34,840 nt of DNA from Cytophagia bacterium CHB2. GTDB lineage: Bacteria > Zhuqueibacterota > Zhuqueibacteria > Zhuqueibacterales > Zhuqueibacteraceae. A program made the translations under genes and the position numbers. The stretch is from assembly GCA_030263535.1 (NCBI GenBank), contig SZPB01000015.1, positions 1-34,840 on the forward strand. The letters are read 5' to 3'. Position 1 is the first letter of the stretch. The number at the start of each line of letters is the position of its first letter. Under the pieces are notes generated by a model. It was not told where the DNA came from. It searched no databases and saw only the letters and a program-made list of their open reading frames with translations. Positions 24,601-33,114 of the stretch are shown here, piece by piece.

Positions 24601-26324
24601 GCCTGGCGCAAACTGTCGCGGTTCATCTCCACGGCAGCTTTCATTTCGCCGAGCTTCAACGGCAACACCTGCGGCCGGCGCATGGTATCCGCGCTTGCCA
24701 TTTCCTGCGACAACGCCACGGCATTCTCGGCCGCCAGCTTCTGGAAACGGCTGTTCCAATACCGATTGCTGATTTCAATATACTCTTTAAACGCCTCGGG
24801 AGGTTGTTTGAGTTTGGCATCCAACGTCAAAGCGAGATTCCAATGAATCAACGCCGCCATCGTATCTTTGGGAAACGCCACGAGATATTTGCGGCTGTCG
24901 TTCACCGCTTGCGCATAGAGATTGTTGTCGTTATACTCATCCGCTCGCTTGAGCAAGAGATTGACGTTCTCGCGCAGCGCACGCTCCGCCAAGGATTTGC
25001 CTTCCTTCCGAATATCTTCAGAAGTATTGTTTGTCCACCAAGACGTGCCTTCGCGATAATCCATGAACAAGCTGTCGCGCTGCATATAAGCCATTTGTTC
25101 ATCATCGAGCGCGCGATAAGCCTCGGCAATTTTGGCGCGCACGGTCGGAGCTTTCGGCGCGTTGGGATACATGCGCAACAACAGGCGAAAGGCACGGATC
25201 GCATTCTCGTGCTCTTCTTTTACGGTCATGTAAATGTCGCCGATGCGCATGAGAATATCGATGCCGTATTCCCGTCCCCCGAGATCCGCGAGATATTGCG
25301 CGGCCTTGTCCGGGCCTTCATAGTCAAGAAACGAGATGCCAATGTATTCAATCGATTCTTCCAGCAGGCCAGGGTTGGTGATTTGATTTTTGGGATCATG
25401 CTTCTTGGCGCGATGCAGGTCGTCCGCCAGCAGCGTGAAATAAGAAATCGCCTGCGGATAGTTGTTGAATTTGTAGTGCGCCCAGCCGAGACGGTACAGG
25501 GCCTCGTCGTATTTCGGGCTATCGCCGTATTTCAACACTTGTTGATAAATGGCGATGGCGCTGTCGAGCGAGCTTTTGGGAGGGTTGAAATAATACTCCG
25601 CCACCCGAAAGAGCGCATCAGGGATATAGCGACTGTCGCGATACGTTTGAATGAAATCCTGATAGAGCTTGACTGCTTGCTCGCGTGGACCGAGATCCTC
25701 GGTTAAGAATGCAATGTTGTATGCCGCATCGTCGCGCAGCGGACTATCGGCATGCTCATCCAAAATGCGGCGATACAGCGTCAGCGAGGGCGTAAAATCC
25801 TTTTTCGGCTCGACCGGGGTTTCCGTCACCAGGCCGGAATCGAGCTTGGCAAGTTGCCGCGAATAATGCTCCTGGGCGACCGCATAGCTTTCGAGAGACT
25901 TTTCATAGTACAGCTCAGCCAGGCGCAAAATGACTTTGTCTTTCACTTTGCTTTTTGGGTGGCTATTCAAAAAAGTCTCCATGTCCCGAATGCCTTTTTC
26001 GCGCAACAACACGCGTTCGCGTTCGGTGCGCAGCCGCTGGCGTTCATAAAAATCCTTGTATTCGAGCAGCTCGTCGATCGTATAGGATCGCAAGGTCGAA
26101 TCCGGATTCAAACGCGAAATGGTTTTCCCTGCGTCCGGCTGGCGTGAGGGCGCGGTGAAGGGCGTATCGCGAACAATCTGGCCAAAAGCGTGATCGTTCG
26201 CCGCCAGCGCGACGCCGAGCAAGCAGGTCAGCGCGAGCAGTTTGGTAGCCGGCAACGTGGCGCGTTGTTGCGCGAACGCCTGCTTTTTTTGCGATATGTT
26301 GGGGGTGCGATAATTCAAGATCAT
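21672..26324 (-). CDS. Giant periplasmic TPR protein with C-terminal carbohydrate-binding-like domain
   Basis: 1550 residues. The N-terminus has a Sec-type signal (LLALTCLLGVALAANDHAFG, residues ~29-48). Nearly all the rest is helical TPR/TPR-like solenoid: repeats such as LRLAELYYEKS, ALYRLGWAHYKFNNYPQAI, KYDEALYRLGWAHY, FAGALKYFKTLLKHFPQ, FADLALYNAGLEFDQAREY and TFYRRGEYFEWKGLLPQA, the last ones of the kind found in outer-membrane assembly lipoproteins (BamD/YbgF-like). After ~residue 1060 a long charged coiled segment follows. The last ~120 residues (from KTAYFRKAFELKGLPVFGQI, with DSYNLFVNGEYIAQ) look like a galactose-binding-like beta sandwich. It probably acts as a large periplasmic scaffold. 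The start has no clear ribosome site; it follows the upstream TPR gene by 130 bases. Confidence 0.88.
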   Translation of the reverse strand: MILNYRTPNISQKKQAFAQQRATLPATKLLALTCLLGVALAANDHAFGQIVRDTPFTAPSRQPDAGKTISRLNPDSTLRSYTIDELLEYKDFYERQRLRTERERVLLREKGIRDMETFLNSHPKSKVKDKVILRLAELYYEKSLESYAVAQEHYSRQLAKLDSGLVTETPVEPKKDFTPSLTLYRRILDEHADSPLRDDAAYNIAFLTEDLGPREQAVKLYQDFIQTYRDSRYIPDALFRVAEYYFNPPKSSLDSAIAIYQQVLKYGDSPKYDEALYRLGWAHYKFNNYPQAISYFTLLADDLHRAKKHDPKNQITNPGLLEESIEYIGISFLDYEGPDKAAQYLADLGGREYGIDILMRIGDIYMTVKEEHENAIRAFRLLLRMYPNAPKAPTVRAKIAEAYRALDDEQMAYMQRDSLFMDYREGTSWWTNNTSEDIRKEGKSLAERALRENVNLLLKRADEYNDNNLYAQAVNDSRKYLVAFPKDTMAALIHWNLALTLDAKLKQPPEAFKEYIEISNRYWNSRFQKLAAENAVALSQEMASADTMRRPQVLPLKLGEMKAAVEMNRDSLRQALKLEAIPMSVGEENLATALDNYIKLFPHESQTAERLAQAGALYYNKNEFAGALKYFKTLLKHFPQSTDAPYAEYLVMESYFGKLDYKSCEIVAKRIKLNSPNREYAVKAEKRLAESIFLQAEDLAHIEQHVRAGEEYRRVYEEVPNAEFADLALYNAGLEFDQAREYRRAVETYALLTDNFPKSPHYLSGLNNMAYDYGELNDFLNAAITFERLANEEPDAAKAETSLFNASVNFVRAQDWERAIRVNRKFVDKYPGSKDADDLFYDIANYHLKLDQLEEANNVYGEYAVRFPDSPRVVETFYRRGEYFEWKGLLPQARAEYEKAMGKSDEFRSREMDYNDFFSGEALFRLTELKFRDFAEVRFKLPKAQMDASKDRKKNSLIDIVNGYTRVASFGTLRLYEATHKIGAAYEEFAQTWADQEIPEVDENRRIVAKKEINQAATDLYERSLQSYKHAALALERLASQYNNPPDTTVRNAKLALEDTTVQVARRWIQRSKDKVSEVIYDIAELNSASMKQLLDAPTPENMDKITALEFRNQLLSKFVKPLVAQTIQAHQRNLKECDSLGIESAWLDLSRRKIIETNNALAREYVGLSKRAMSQYAGDIGTYKNMIATADFQADDVKEEMANLIDFGRSFAKAAVQSYLETLNSAKQADLHARALEDTEDQLLSFVFSHARQVDSLAAVANAERLAFEERLRRESKDQFQDAVFTFEENNFALTDSKKEILEAGFLAMRDHSIENPWSEKITLTLVRSDPAKYAQELNLAIADTTIKTDETWSVTAQYARNWTAIDYAAAQWQAAQALEASTAFSGYDAKRVWLPGDRQAEAPPDSSSGAPRVEKAANVSSVSRSNVKTAYFRKAFELKGLPVFGQIQVQADDSYNLFVNGEYIAQVMNSAANGGKTNIHDFSNFLKGGINVVAFEVRDTDNSGGGLEAVIFLKTLPAWEKHQTEAQLKKERYEEMLIFERGIVPNLK

Positions 26325-26454
26325 GCTGAATCAGACTCGGTTAAATGGCTTCCTTCCATTCGCTCGAGGAGGTCTTTAGGGTTTATGTTTCAGGCATCGC
26401 GACGGTTGCAACAGAGCTGCGCGGCCGGCAAACGATGCTGTGCTTAACGCCGCT

Positions 26455-29391
26455 TTAGGGCGTGAGTTTTTCCGGAGTTGTGACTGTTTTAGCTGGCGTG
26501 TTGCGCAGCGTTTCAGATTCCGAAGTATCAAAATAGAAAAAATCAAAATACTTCTGATGCTCAAGTTTATCGAGGCGAACCTGTTCCTCCAACAACTCTT
26601 CCTCGATGCGATGCATCTCCTCGTCGAATCGTTTCAAGCGCATTTGCAAGCTTGCTTGCCGGTCGCGCAAGATCCCATCGATGGAGGCGAGATTGCTGGC
26701 TTGCAGCTCGATCTTGTGCTCACGCCGCTCCATTTCTTGAAAGGTGAGATCGCTCAAGCCGAAACCGGAAAAATCCGCCCATTGGTCGAAGTCACTTTGA
26801 ACCTCTTCGATGTCGTAGCTGTTCAGCCAGGTTTGAAACCGATCCATACGATACTTCAGGTCGGTCAAATCTTGCTGCAAAATTTCAAAGTTGGTGGCCA
26901 GTTCCACTTTATTACGGTCACTGCGCGCCAGCAGACTCTGGAATTGCGCCACGCTTTCTTGCAAACGCGTCTGCTCGCTTTCCATTTCCACCATTAAACT
27001 GTCCACGATTTGCTTGCGATAGGCTGCGCCGCTTTCCTTGACAGCAAGCGGGTATTCCACCCAGTAATTCACGGCCTGGACCGCACGATCTGCTTGATAG
27101 GTCTCCAGCGCTTTCACAACGCGATTGCGCTGTTGCACGGCTTCTTTAGCAACCTCGAGCTGGCCGGTCTTTTGCGCTTCGGCAATGACGCGATCGAAAT
27201 AGCGAATCTGCACATACATGCTTTGGCGTTCATCCGCGAATTCATCCATCAATAAATTGCCTTTGGGGCCGCGATAATTAAAATTGAGCAAGATGGCCTG
27301 CAAATTTTGCTTGGCCTGCGCAATCAGCTCATAAAGCGGCTTATCCTGCCGCTCCAATACCTGCTGCTCCATCTGATCAAGCTCGGTGAGCTGCGCCACA
27401 ATCAAACGGCGCTCTTCGTTGTATTCACTGGTTACATCGAGCACGCCGCGGGCATTGGTAACATAGCGAAAATCTTTCATGGCGGAAGCGGGGCGCTCCA
27501 ACAAACGCTTGCAATGCGCGCTCAACGCCAGCGCTTCATAGGTGTAATTCGACGCCAGATAATTGCCCAACAGAGCGTCGGTCTGCGCAATGCTGCTTTC
27601 CAAATTGCCTTGCTTCATTTGCGTCCACGCCAAACCCAGCAAGCTTTGATCATAATGCTCGGAGCCTTTCGACACTTGCTCGAAATAGTTAACGGCTGTG
27701 GCATAATCGGCGCGTTCGTAATAGAGAAAACCCAGCTTGACCAGAGCATTGTTCCGCAGCAGGGTATTGAAAGCGGTGCTCCAGGGCAGCGTTTCCGCAT
27801 TCGCAACAGCGTCGAAGTGTGACAACGCGGCGGAGGCGTTGCCCAGATTCACTTGTGCGATGCCGCGCAGATAACGCGCCGCCAGATGATATCTTGAGCT
27901 TGCAGGAATGCGCGACAACTCGGCTTCCACCGCATTGAAGCGGTCGAGCGCAAGATGATAATAGCCGGCAAGGTAACGCCCGCGCTCGAGAATTCGCGGC
28001 TCAATGCTCGCCGACAGCGAGTCCATTTTCTGATAATAAACGAAGAATTGATCCTGCCATTTCAGCGTCTGGGCAATGCTGATCAAACGCAACAGCGCCA
28101 TGCCGCGAAATTTACTTGCCGGATATTCGTGCAAGAGCTGTTCATAAATCTTGTACGCTTCCGGAAAAATCGCGCGTCCATAAAGCGACTCGGCGCGGTA
28201 AAAAATCACAGCTTCCCAGTTCGGGGAGATTCCGTGCCGCGCAAAATAGGGATCATAGTCCCGCCGCGCGGCTTGAAATTGCAAATCCGCAAGCAAATAG
28301 CGCTCCGCCGCATAATTCAACAAAGCATCGCTGAGATCGCGATTGAGCATGCGCAAAAACGAACGTGTTTCAGCGGTTTGCAATAAATTCTTTTTGAGAA
28401 TCGCGTATTGCGTGCGCTTTACCTCAAACGCCGTGTGCCGCCCGGCGCGCCATTCCTGAAAAGCCTTCTCTAACGTTATCGCCGCGGTGTCGGGCTGTTC
28501 GGAGTATCCCAACAAGTCGATCAGATTTTTATCCAGCTTCGATAGAATTCCCCGGCGTTCCGCCTCCACGTCCACCGCGCCGGTGAGTGTTTGCGCTTTC
28601 CGCTGATCGAGCTTATCAAGTTGTTGCAGAACTTTGGTGAGCTGTTCGACTTCGTTCAAATAGGCTTCGGCAAACGCCGGATCGTCTTGCGTGACGTCGT
28701 ACATTTTAGCGACGATCGCTTGAATCTTTTCCTTCTGTTGCTTGACGATCTGCAACGCGCTTGAATCGCGGCGGGCCACAGCGGCGCGCTCGAATCTTTC
28801 CAGGCGTTCGTACATGCGCAACACGGAATCGACTTCGACGTCGTATTCGCGCACCAACCCGGCTTTGTAGTCGGTGGTGGGCAAGTTCTTTTTGTAAATT
28901 TCACGGCTCTCCACCACGGCCATCAGCCGGTCGCGCAAATCGCTGAACTGTTCGAGCAGCTCGTTGCGGTTTTCTGTGCGCAGCGTTTTGGAGAGCGCCT
29001 GAATTTCATCGAGCATCGCCAGAATCGCTTCCAACTCGGCCGTATAGTCATTGACCATGCGATCCATATCGCCATAGATCTGGGCAAAGCCCGCATGATC
29101 TTTGGCGATGCCTTCGAGGCCGCGCTGCTTGATCTCGGTGTAGAGGTTCTTGATATTCTCCAGCAAAAGGCGTTCTTGCGCGGCAGTTTCAACGAGATAG
29201 GTTTTCGTTTTCTGGTCAAGATAAAACTTGAGCCGTTCGTTGTAGCGCACGGTCTTTTGTTTGTCGAAGACGCCGCTCTCTTGTGCGGTTGCCGGAGAGA
29301 CAAGGATGGGAATGAAATACAGGCCGGAGATGAGCAAAAAAGCACAAGCGTTTTTTCTAGCGCGACCTGTCCTTAGTCCAATAGGCCACAT
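26455..29391 (-). CDS. Large periplasmic TPR/coiled-coil protein
   Basis: 978 residues with a signal peptide (core ACAFLLISGLYFIPILV, cleavage near PATAQES). Residues ~40-350 are long charged helices (KFYLDQKTKTYLVETAAQER, EAILAMLDEIQALSKTL). The middle carries TPR units (YRAESLYGRAIFPEAYKIYE, GFLYYERADYATAVNYFEQV, LLGLAWTQMKQGNLESSIAQ). The last ~250 residues return to coiled coil. The start at 29391 is chosen because GAGGA lies six bases upstream; the frame runs on to a codon at 29499, but that extension would put 36 unlikely residues, rich in Cys and His, before the signal peptide. It is the first gene of the operon, and its promoter should lie in 29400-29650. The partner is presumably the next TPR protein. 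Confidence 0.86.
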   Translation of the reverse strand: MWPIGLRTGRARKNACAFLLISGLYFIPILVSPATAQESGVFDKQKTVRYNERLKFYLDQKTKTYLVETAAQERLLLENIKNLYTEIKQRGLEGIAKDHAGFAQIYGDMDRMVNDYTAELEAILAMLDEIQALSKTLRTENRNELLEQFSDLRDRLMAVVESREIYKKNLPTTDYKAGLVREYDVEVDSVLRMYERLERFERAAVARRDSSALQIVKQQKEKIQAIVAKMYDVTQDDPAFAEAYLNEVEQLTKVLQQLDKLDQRKAQTLTGAVDVEAERRGILSKLDKNLIDLLGYSEQPDTAAITLEKAFQEWRAGRHTAFEVKRTQYAILKKNLLQTAETRSFLRMLNRDLSDALLNYAAERYLLADLQFQAARRDYDPYFARHGISPNWEAVIFYRAESLYGRAIFPEAYKIYEQLLHEYPASKFRGMALLRLISIAQTLKWQDQFFVYYQKMDSLSASIEPRILERGRYLAGYYHLALDRFNAVEAELSRIPASSRYHLAARYLRGIAQVNLGNASAALSHFDAVANAETLPWSTAFNTLLRNNALVKLGFLYYERADYATAVNYFEQVSKGSEHYDQSLLGLAWTQMKQGNLESSIAQTDALLGNYLASNYTYEALALSAHCKRLLERPASAMKDFRYVTNARGVLDVTSEYNEERRLIVAQLTELDQMEQQVLERQDKPLYELIAQAKQNLQAILLNFNYRGPKGNLLMDEFADERQSMYVQIRYFDRVIAEAQKTGQLEVAKEAVQQRNRVVKALETYQADRAVQAVNYWVEYPLAVKESGAAYRKQIVDSLMVEMESEQTRLQESVAQFQSLLARSDRNKVELATNFEILQQDLTDLKYRMDRFQTWLNSYDIEEVQSDFDQWADFSGFGLSDLTFQEMERREHKIELQASNLASIDGILRDRQASLQMRLKRFDEEMHRIEEELLEEQVRLDKLEHQKYFDFFYFDTSESETLRNTPAKTVTTPEKLTP

Positions 29392-29979
29392 GGTCTTCCT
29401 CAATAATGGTAGAAAGCCAGCACGATGCCTGGCGCAACAATCATTTCCTGCGCAGCTCGGAGTCGGCAAATGATTCGACCCGTGGTCTGCGGCATACAAC
29501 CCATCCGTGGATTGCCGATACCTTTTTAAACATTTTTGTCTGAGGCTCTATATACTGGCATTGCCTCGCAATTACGTAAGTAATTTTTTAAAATGCGTGC
29601 GTACCCATTCAAATTGTTACAATATTCTTACAACTGATTCCAATGGCCATGGTACGATTGCCCGGCGCGGGGTGGCAGTTTCACCTCGCAACGCAATAGT
29701 ACCGACAATAAGTGAAAATGCCGATTTTCGCGCCCATCGACGTGCGCGTTCCGTCGAAACGCGCTTGCAATGGAACACGAAACCCGGCAATTTTCGGTTA
29801 AACTCGATAGAAAACAATGTCGCGGGCAGGGATGTTGTTATTTTGTTCCCTCCCAAATGTTGCTTGGGCCAGGGTTGGTTGAGGGTTGTGATCGCGGGAA
29901 TCGCCCCATTGTTTAAGCGCCGCCGAAACCGTTGCAGGAGCATTATCCTCAATGCCTCAGCGCCGGGCAGTATCGAGGC
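29392..29979. other. Long upstream region of the envelope-machine operon
   Basis: No gene is recognised in these ~590 bases. On the minus strand they hold the leader and promoter of the operon. A TATATA box lies at 29554-29549, but no good -35 is placed 17 bases away. Just upstream sit a 6-bp inverted repeat AATTAC-GTAA-GTAATT (29570-29585) and two TTGTAA copies 11 bases apart (about 29617-29634), spaced like an operator. The part 29650-29970 is richer in GC without a convincing frame. Confidence 0.4.
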
Positions 29980-30012
29980 AAAAAAAACGGGGGCGGGAAA
30001 TCCCGCCCCCGG
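29980..30012 (-). terminator. Terminator of prc
   Basis: CGGGGGCGGGA (29988-29998) pairs with TCCCGCCCCCG (30001-30011), and on the minus strand the stem is followed by TTTTTTT. It starts 34 bases after the prc stop. Confidence 0.92.
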
Positions 30013-30045
30013 TAAATTTCAAAGGTGCCTGGCTTGAGAATCAGC

Positions 30046-32130
30046 CTATTGCTCGACCACCTTGCCGCGGTACTGCGGTTTGGAGAGCAGCAAAAGATCA
30101 CAGACGATGTGCCCGCTCTCTTCCAACAGCGGATCCGGCGCATTCTCGATGGTCGGCGCTTTTTCACCTTTTTTAAGCGGAGGCAAACCGCGGGTGGTGC
30201 GGCGCTTGTTTTCAATCATGAGATTTTCTTCTTCCGCAGCCTCACGCTCTTTGAGACGCCTGCTCTCTTGCAATGAGATCGCGGTTTTAGCGCGCTCGCG
30301 TTGATACCGTGTGAGATCTTCCTCCCGGAAACGAAATTCGGGATTTTTCGCGGTGCGCTGTTGTGATTTCGTGCGCAACTGCGGCAAAAACTGCGAAACT
30401 AAATTCCAACGCGTGAAGCCGGTCGGTTGAATTTGATCCCACGGCAGCGCATTGCGTTCCGCGCTTTCACCAATTTCGGAATCACCGGGATCCGAGGGGA
30501 ACTGAATGTCCGGCAACACGCCTTTGTGCTGGGTCGTGCCGCCGGCAATGCGATAGAACTTTGCCGTGGTCAGTTTGACCTGGCCGAGCTTGGCTTCCGC
30601 GGTGGGGATGTAGCGATCGAGGCTGATCAATTGTTGCACGGTGCCTTTGCCGAAGGTTTGATCGCCCAAGACCAGGCCGCGATCATAATCCTGAATCGCG
30701 GCGGCAAAAATTTCCGAGGCCGAAGCGCTGCGGCGATTGACCAACACGGCAAGCGGGCCGTCATACGCGACGTCATTATCGTGATCTTTCAACACTTTCA
30801 CGGAACCGTCGCTGTTGCGAACTTGCACCACCGGGCCGTTGTCGATAAACAATCCGGTCAACTCCACCGCTTCTTGCAACGCACCGCCGCTGTTGTAGCG
30901 CAGATCGATGATCAAGCCGTCAATCCCGGCTTTTTTCAGCTCTTCGATTTTCTGGCGCACGTCGCGCGTCGTGCTTTTATAATTCTTGTCGTCGCGCGCT
31001 TGCGCTGCCATATCGGAATAAAAGGTCGGCAAGCTGACCACGCCGATGCGATAGGTGTGGCCTTCGTGTGTGATTTCGAGCGTGTCACTTTTGGCTTCGC
31101 GATCGGTGAGCACGATCTTGTCGCGCACCAGCGTCAATTTTTTCGGAGGGCCGCCGGCGGTGGCCTCGGCAGGAATGATTTCGAGGCGTACGGTTGTGCC
31201 TTTTTCGCCGCGAATCATTTGCACGACGTCATCCAGCCGCATGCCGACCACGTCAACCATCTTGCCGTCAACGCCCTGCCCCACGCCCACGATTTTATCA
31301 TTCGCCCACAACTCCCGGCTGCGATCGGCCGGGCCGCCTGGGATGATGCGATACACCACGGTGTGCTCGCCCTCGGTCACCAACTGCGCGCCAATGCCCT
31401 GCAGCGACAAACTCATTTGAATGCCGAAGTTTTCCGAAGCGATCGGCGACATATAATTCGTGTGCGGATCAAACGTTTCGGAAAAGCCGTTCATGAAAAT
31501 TTGAAAAACGTCTTCAGACGTGTTTTGTTTGACGCGCTTTTGAAAATTTGTCCAGCGGCTGGTAATGGTGCTGACCACGCCTTCGTCATTCTTGCCCGCC
31601 AGCTTCAAGCCCAGCGCTTCATTCTTCAAGCGCTTGCGCCAAATCTCGTTCAATTCCACAACGGTTTTGGGCCAGGGCGCCTTGTCGCGCGCCGGCTCAT
31701 AAAATTCGTCAAGGGTGAAATCGAATTTTTGATTGGCAGGATTGAGAACGTAGGCAATGCGCTCATCGACCCGCTTGATAAATGTGTTGTAAATATCGTA
31801 CGCCGGCAGCAATTGCCCGGAGGTAACGGCTTCGTCGAATTGATAACGGTACTTTTTGAAGCTCGCGATATCTGAGCTGAGAAAAAAGCTGCGATTGGGA
31901 TCAAGCGCCTCGATATAGTAGTCCAGCAAATGGGAGGACACGGAATCATCGATCGCCATCTGGCGGTAGTGATGGTAGGAGAACAAGCGCGCCACCACTT
32001 TGCTCACCACCGGGTGTTGCCGCTCGGGCAAGAGATCGTCCGCCCGGGAAACATGCACTTGAAAAACAAGCACACTGCAAAGCAAACTCAAAAACATTTT
32101 GGTTGCAAACCTTGAAAAATTAGTTTTCAT
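30046..32130 (-). CDS. prc: Carboxy-terminal (tail-specific) processing protease
   Basis: 694-residue periplasmic S41 serine protease of the Prc/Tsp type, which trims or degrades envelope proteins from their C-terminus. It has a signal peptide (MFLSLLCSVLVFQVHVSRA), an N-terminal helical domain (LDYYIEALDPNRSFFLSSDI), FDPHTNYMSP, a PDZ domain (SLQGIGAQLVTEGEHTVVYR, IIPGGPADRSRELWANDKIV) and the S41 core: GLIIDLRYNSGGALQEAVEL, RRSASASEIFAAAIQDY and TFGKGTVQQ. By the usual 25-residue spacing the catalytic pair is Ser470 and Lys495. The C-terminal extension (RFREEDLTRYQRERA onward) is the helical domain of long Prc forms. GAGGA lies ten bases before the ATG. It is a single gene with its own terminator, downstream of the thioredoxin pair. 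Confidence 0.97.
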   Translation of the reverse strand: MKTNFSRFATKMFLSLLCSVLVFQVHVSRADDLLPERQHPVVSKVVARLFSYHHYRQMAIDDSVSSHLLDYYIEALDPNRSFFLSSDIASFKKYRYQFDEAVTSGQLLPAYDIYNTFIKRVDERIAYVLNPANQKFDFTLDEFYEPARDKAPWPKTVVELNEIWRKRLKNEALGLKLAGKNDEGVVSTITSRWTNFQKRVKQNTSEDVFQIFMNGFSETFDPHTNYMSPIASENFGIQMSLSLQGIGAQLVTEGEHTVVYRIIPGGPADRSRELWANDKIVGVGQGVDGKMVDVVGMRLDDVVQMIRGEKGTTVRLEIIPAEATAGGPPKKLTLVRDKIVLTDREAKSDTLEITHEGHTYRIGVVSLPTFYSDMAAQARDDKNYKSTTRDVRQKIEELKKAGIDGLIIDLRYNSGGALQEAVELTGLFIDNGPVVQVRNSDGSVKVLKDHDNDVAYDGPLAVLVNRRSASASEIFAAAIQDYDRGLVLGDQTFGKGTVQQLISLDRYIPTAEAKLGQVKLTTAKFYRIAGGTTQHKGVLPDIQFPSDPGDSEIGESAERNALPWDQIQPTGFTRWNLVSQFLPQLRTKSQQRTAKNPEFRFREEDLTRYQRERAKTAISLQESRRLKEREAAEEENLMIENKRRTTRGLPPLKKGEKAPTIENAPDPLLEESGHIVCDLLLLSKPQYRGKVVEQ

Positions 32131-32247
32131 AATAAAATCGTCCTCATATCAAGTGCCTGATTCCCGCAATCGTGTGAATTCAAAATTCAGAAGCAGCGCC
32201 GCATTAGCCATCTAGATAATTGAAAGATCGCCAAATTCAGGAAATGT

Positions 32248-32547
32248 TCAAACGCTTGTCCGCATTTTTCGGAGAATGGCCTGCTCATCAACGCGATACT
32301 TGCAAGCGAGCTGACCATTGACCCAAATCAATGGAATGCGGGTGTGATACTCCGCAAACAATTGCGGCTCCGAGGTGATATCGACTTCCTGCAAATTGAA
32401 ACCATGGCGGCGCTGCAATTCTTGCAGCCGGGCTTTGGCTTCGTCACAAAGACAACAGTCCGGTTTGCTGTAAATTTCAACCACCACACCCTCGCCGCTC
32501 TGAGCGTTTGCCAGCCGGCCCAGCCAATGTTTAAGGCGATCGCGCAT
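32248..32547 (-). CDS. Glutaredoxin-like protein (DUF836 type)
   Basis: 99 residues with a thioredoxin fold. VVEIYSKPDCCLCDEAKARL carries the redox motif CCLC near residues 31-34 (C-x-x-C as CLxx in this family; Cys31, Cys32 and Cys34 are all present). EVDITSEPQLFAEYHTRIPL then brings the cis-Pro before IWVNGQLACKYRVDEQAIL. This is the pattern of short glutaredoxin-2/DUF836 proteins. No signal peptide is seen, so it should be cytoplasmic. Its ATG lies six bases after the stop of the exported thioredoxin gene, with GAGG overlapping that stop, so the two are translationally coupled. They probably form one redox unit, although they act on different sides of the membrane (inference). Confidence 0.85.
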   Translation of the reverse strand: MRDRLKHWLGRLANAQSGEGVVVEIYSKPDCCLCDEAKARLQELQRRHGFNLQEVDITSEPQLFAEYHTRIPLIWVNGQLACKYRVDEQAILRKMRTSV

Positions 32548-32553
32548 GCCGCC

Positions 32554-33084
32554 TCAGCTTTTACGCTTCGCGAGAAAATCTTCGTACTTCGTCGTCTTGT
32601 AATGCCCGTCTGCCAAAAATTCCAAAATCGGCATGAATTTATCCGCAGGCACAAACCCGGAAACCAGCGTGATAAACTCGCCATCCGGCCCAATAAAAAT
32701 CGTCGCCGGATAGCCGCGCACGCCGAAACCGGCTGCGAGCTGCTGATACGTCAACTCGTTGTCTTGAAAACGTGTCATCGCCTTGGATTCGGCGTTCACT
32801 TTCGACATAATCAATTTGGCTTTGGCGTATTTGGCCACCTCGGCGTTGCCATACGTGTCGCGATCCATCACTTTACACCAGCCGCACCAATCCGTATAGA
32901 AATCGACCACGAGCATTTTGCGCTCTTTTTTGGCAGCCGCAACGGCTTTCTCGAAATCCAACCATTGAATCGCTTCTTTCTTATTTTTCTCATCCGCCGG
33001 GCTAAGAGAAGCCGTCAAAACAACCGCTGCGATTGCCAGGCCGGCCCAACACCGCCGGCTGTTTCTTGATTTGTCAGTTTTCAT
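32554..33084 (-). CDS. Exported thioredoxin-like protein (DsbD-gamma/SoxW type)
   Basis: 176 residues: a signal peptide or N-terminal anchor (CWAGLAIAAVVLTASLSPA), then a thioredoxin domain opening with WLDFEKAVAAAKKERKMLVV. VDFYTDWCGWCKVMDRDTYG carries the CxxC active site (CGWC), and FGVRGYPATIFIGPDGEFI carries the cis-Pro. The WCGWCK motif with the preceding Thr-Asp is like thioredoxin_7/DsbD C-terminal domains, which pass electrons to envelope proteins. The start at 33084 gives the classical signal peptide; an in-frame ATG at 33114 has no ribosome site. It is the first gene of a two-gene unit with the glutaredoxin-like gene. Confidence 0.88.
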   Translation of the reverse strand: MKTDKSRNSRRCWAGLAIAAVVLTASLSPADEKNKKEAIQWLDFEKAVAAAKKERKMLVVDFYTDWCGWCKVMDRDTYGNAEVAKYAKAKLIMSKVNAESKAMTRFQDNELTYQQLAAGFGVRGYPATIFIGPDGEFITLVSGFVPADKFMPILEFLADGHYKTTKYEDFLAKRKS

Positions 33085-33114
33085 AGATAACTCTGTTTTC
33101 AAGTACTGTGCCAT

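Noticed and set aside
24042-25706. Plus-strand open frame of 554 codons
   Set aside because: It lies fully antisense to the 1550-residue TPR gene; its composition (many Arg, His, Ile, Phe) is what the TPR codons give when read backwards.
29617-29952. Minus-strand frame of 111 codons upstream of the TPR operon
   Set aside because: Arg-rich, without ribosome site or recognisable motif; looks like chance.
30427-31875. Plus-strand open frame of 482 codons
   Set aside because: Antisense to prc, whose S41 and PDZ motifs are complete; no recognisable motif in this frame.
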